This document shows, piece after piece, positions 12,552 through 13,733 of a stretch of 13,733 nucleotides of DNA (position 1 is its first letter; each line of letters begins with the position of its first letter). Made by a program: the position numbers and the translations under genes. The DNA comes from Sphingomonas sp. GTDB taxonomy: Bacteria > Pseudomonadota > Alphaproteobacteria > Sphingomonadales > Sphingomonadaceae. Under the pieces are notes generated by a model. It did no database searches. It was not told where the DNA came from and saw nothing but the letters and a program-made list of their open reading frames with translations. Where the stretch lies: positions 1-13,733 of the forward strand of contig JAFBAM010000013.1 of the NCBI GenBank assembly GCA_019247755.1, written 5' to 3'.

Positions 12552-12787
12552 GCGTTCTCCAGCCGCTCGATCCGGAAATTCTCGATGACCGTATTTGCTA
12601 GCAGCTTGCGGCACATGTCCTCGATGTCGCCGTCGCTGGTGCCGTCGACCAGGTCGAGCTCGATCATCTTGCCGGCGCGGACGTCGTTGACGCCCGAAAA
12701 ACCGAGCCCTTCGAGGGCGTGATGGATGGCCTTGCCTTGCGGGTCGAGGACCCCGTTCTTCAAGGTGATGAACACGCGCGCTTTCAT
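12548..12787 (-). CDS. purS: Phosphoribosylformylglycinamidine synthase subunit PurS
   Basis: A 79-residue structural subunit that bridges PurQ and PurL and helps channel ammonia in the multi-subunit FGAM synthase. The sequence starts MKARVFITLKNGVLDPQGKA, continues with LGFSGVNDVRAGKMIELDL and ends with a helix and NTVIENFRIERLE strand, the standard PurS alpha/beta pattern and length. I chose ATG 12787; extending to a start at 12847 would add 20 residues unlike the family. A weak AAGG lies about eight bases upstream. It is the first gene of the minus-strand group purS-purQ-small membrane protein; in many alphaproteobacteria purC or purL is adjacent, but here the upstream neighbour is a divergent small gene. 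Confidence 0.96.
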   Translation of the reverse strand: MKARVFITLKNGVLDPQGKAIHHALEGLGFSGVNDVRAGKMIELDLVDGTSDGDIEDMCRKLLANTVIENFRIERLENA

Positions 12788-12927
12788 GGTTTCGCCTTGG
12801 TTTTGCCGGTCGTGCGCCCCTATGGCCAGCGCCTGGAAACGGGGCAAGCTTTAGACTCTGTTTACCTTGATCAACCAGAATGGACACGAGCCGGTCAGTT
12901 CTTCACCGGCGGGGGAGGAGTTATCGC
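12788..12927. promoter_or_regulatory. Divergent region between purS and small membrane-protein gene
   Basis: This 140-bp stretch must hold the leftward purS promoter and probably a rightward one. On the minus strand TTGATC (12869-12874) and TAAAGC (12848-12853) resemble -35/-10 boxes but are spaced only 15 bp, so the call is weak. TTGATCAA (12867-12874) is an 8-bp palindrome that could be an operator. GGAGGAG at 12914-12920 is a strong Shine-Dalgarno for the gene at 12928. I see no riboswitch-like structure (no recognisable purine or PRPP aptamer). Confidence 0.35.
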
Positions 12928-13080
12928 ATGGTCGGCGCTATTGCGATTGCGATGTTCGTTGCGTTGGTCGGTTGGGGTGGCAGGTATTTCGGCTGGAGCG
13001 ATCCCGACGGAAAAGTGCAGCTGGCGCTCGTCACCGCATTCATCCTCGGCATCATCGGCGGCTTCAAGGCGCGCGGTTAG
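12928..13080 (+). CDS. Small predicted membrane protein (50 aa)
   Basis: An unrecognised 50-residue protein with two hydrophobic stretches, VGAIAIAMFVALVGWGG (about 2-18) and VQLALVTAFILGIIGGF (about 30-46), joined by a short RYFGWSDPDGK loop and ending KARG. This looks like a two-helix inner-membrane hairpin. The start is well supported: AGGAG at 12916-12920 lies seven bases before ATG 12928, better than any ribosome site nearby. Its stop TAG (13078-13080) overlaps the TAA of the convergent acyl-CoA dehydrogenase gene (13077-13079). Function unknown; its size and strong ribosome site argue that it is a genuine short gene and not a chance frame. Confidence 0.7.
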   Translation: MVGAIAIAMFVALVGWGGRYFGWSDPDGKVQLALVTAFILGIIGGFKARG

Positions 13081-13733
13081 TAGCCGCTCAGCGCCGCCAC
13101 CCGTTCGCGGTGATAATAGACATCGCCGAACAATTCACCGAGCACCGCCTCGCGCTTCATGAAGAGGCCGATGTCATGCTCGTCGGTCATGCCGATGCCG
13201 CCATGCATCTGCACCCCTTCGCGCACTGCGAGGTTGGCGACTTCGGCAGCCTTGGCCTTGGCGACCGAGACGTAGAGGTCAGCGCGCTCGTCGCCTGAAT
13301 CGATGAGCTGCGCAGCCTTGAACGCGGCAGCACGTGCAATCTCGACCTCGCCGTAGAGGTGCGCGGCGCGGTGCTGCAGCGCCTGGAACTCGCCGATCAG
13401 CTTGCCGAACTGCTTGCGCTGGCGAAGGTATTCGAGCGTCATTGACGAGGCGCCCGATGCGACCCCCACCAGCTCGGCGGAAGCGCCGGCGCTCCCCGCC
13501 GATAGCGCGCGCTTCAACGGCTGCCAGCCGGCGTCGACCTCGCCGATCACCGCATCGGCATCAAGCGCGACGTCATTGAAGGTCAGCCGCGCCGCCTTCG
13601 AACTATCGACCAGTGCCGCGCTTTCGACTTCGAGCCCGCCGGCGTCCTTCGGCACAGCGAACAAGGTGATGCCGTCCGTCTCGCCCGGCGAACCGGCAGT
13701 TCGGGCGGCGGTGACGATCATGTCGGCGGAGCC
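13077..13733 (-). CDS. Acyl-CoA dehydrogenase, N-terminus beyond window edge
   Basis: The C-terminal 218 or so residues of an acyl-CoA dehydrogenase, an FAD enzyme that introduces the alpha-beta double bond in acyl-CoA. Visible are the end of the middle beta domain (GITLFAVPKDAGGLEVE, RLTFNDVALDADAVIGEVDAGW) and the C-terminal helical domain with LRQRKQFGKLIGEFQALQH, which contacts FAD, and EGVQMHGGIGMTDEHD. The reading frame is open through the right edge. The usual late catalytic site (a YEGT-like motif after the R-x-x-R helix) is absent; the end reads ELFGDVYYHRERVAALSGY, as in the PimD-like small-subunit group, where a partner large subunit is often encoded next door. Which acyl-CoA it uses is unknown. 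The stop overlaps that of the convergent 50-residue gene. Confidence 0.9.
   Translation of the reverse strand, partial: GSADMIVTAARTAGSPGETDGITLFAVPKDAGGLEVESAALVDSSKAARLTFNDVALDADAVIGEVDAGWQPLKRALSAGSAGASAELVGVASGASSMTLEYLRQRKQFGKLIGEFQALQHRAAHLYGEVEIARAAAFKAAQLIDSGDERADLYVSVAKAKAAEVANLAVREGVQMHGGIGMTDEHDIGLFMKREAVLGELFGDVYYHRERVAALSGY

Overview
This GC-rich, gene-dense window looks like chromosomal DNA of an alphaproteobacterium, most likely a sphingomonad. That placement is an inference from codon and base composition, gene content (C4-dicarboxylate transporter, queuosine-precursor transporter, purS/purQ pair, acyl-CoA dehydrogenase) and familiar protein sequence; no rRNA or marker phylogeny is available here. 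There is no sign of a mobile element, phage, CRISPR array or plasmid.

Layout: (1) 1-478, minus: folA (dihydrofolate reductase), cut by the left edge. (2) 526-1941, plus: an FAD-linked D-2-hydroxyacid dehydrogenase of the GlcD/D2HGDH type, convergent with (3) dctA, 1938-3245, minus, a dicarboxylate symporter; the two stop codons share one CTAG. (4) A 140-bp divergent regulatory region with a G-rich hairpin. (5) 3386-10825, plus: a two-gene signalling operon filling over half of the window. Its first gene encodes a 1789-residue soluble hybrid histidine kinase whose N-terminal half is a poly-HAMP array of nine 92-residue units, followed by GAF, coiled coil, HisKA, HATPase and two receiver domains. 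The second encodes a 688-residue REC-PAS-HisKA-HATPase-REC protein in the same reading frame, separated only by TAG-GAG. (6) 10845-10921, minus: tRNA-Arg(TCT). (7) 10978-11718, plus: a YhhQ-type queuosine precursor transporter. (8) 11702-12787, minus: purS, purQ and a small membrane-protein gene, all overlapping. (9) 12928-13080, plus: a 50-residue predicted membrane protein. (10) 13077-13733, minus: the C-terminal part of an acyl-CoA dehydrogenase, cut by the right edge.

The centrepiece is the kinase operon. The poly-HAMP array closely resembles that of fungal group III (Nik1/Os-1) osmosensing kinases and has no membrane segment, so it probably senses a cytoplasmic state. Between them the two proteins carry two phosphorylatable histidines and four receiver aspartates but no HPt and no DNA-binding or enzymatic output domain, so the signal must leave through a partner encoded elsewhere. 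The 276-bp DNA repeats show traces of a three-unit internal duplication. The remaining genes are mostly housekeeping (folate, purine, tRNA, queuosine supply) or carbon metabolism. All three convergent gene pairs overlap at their 3' ends, leaving no space for conventional intergenic terminators.
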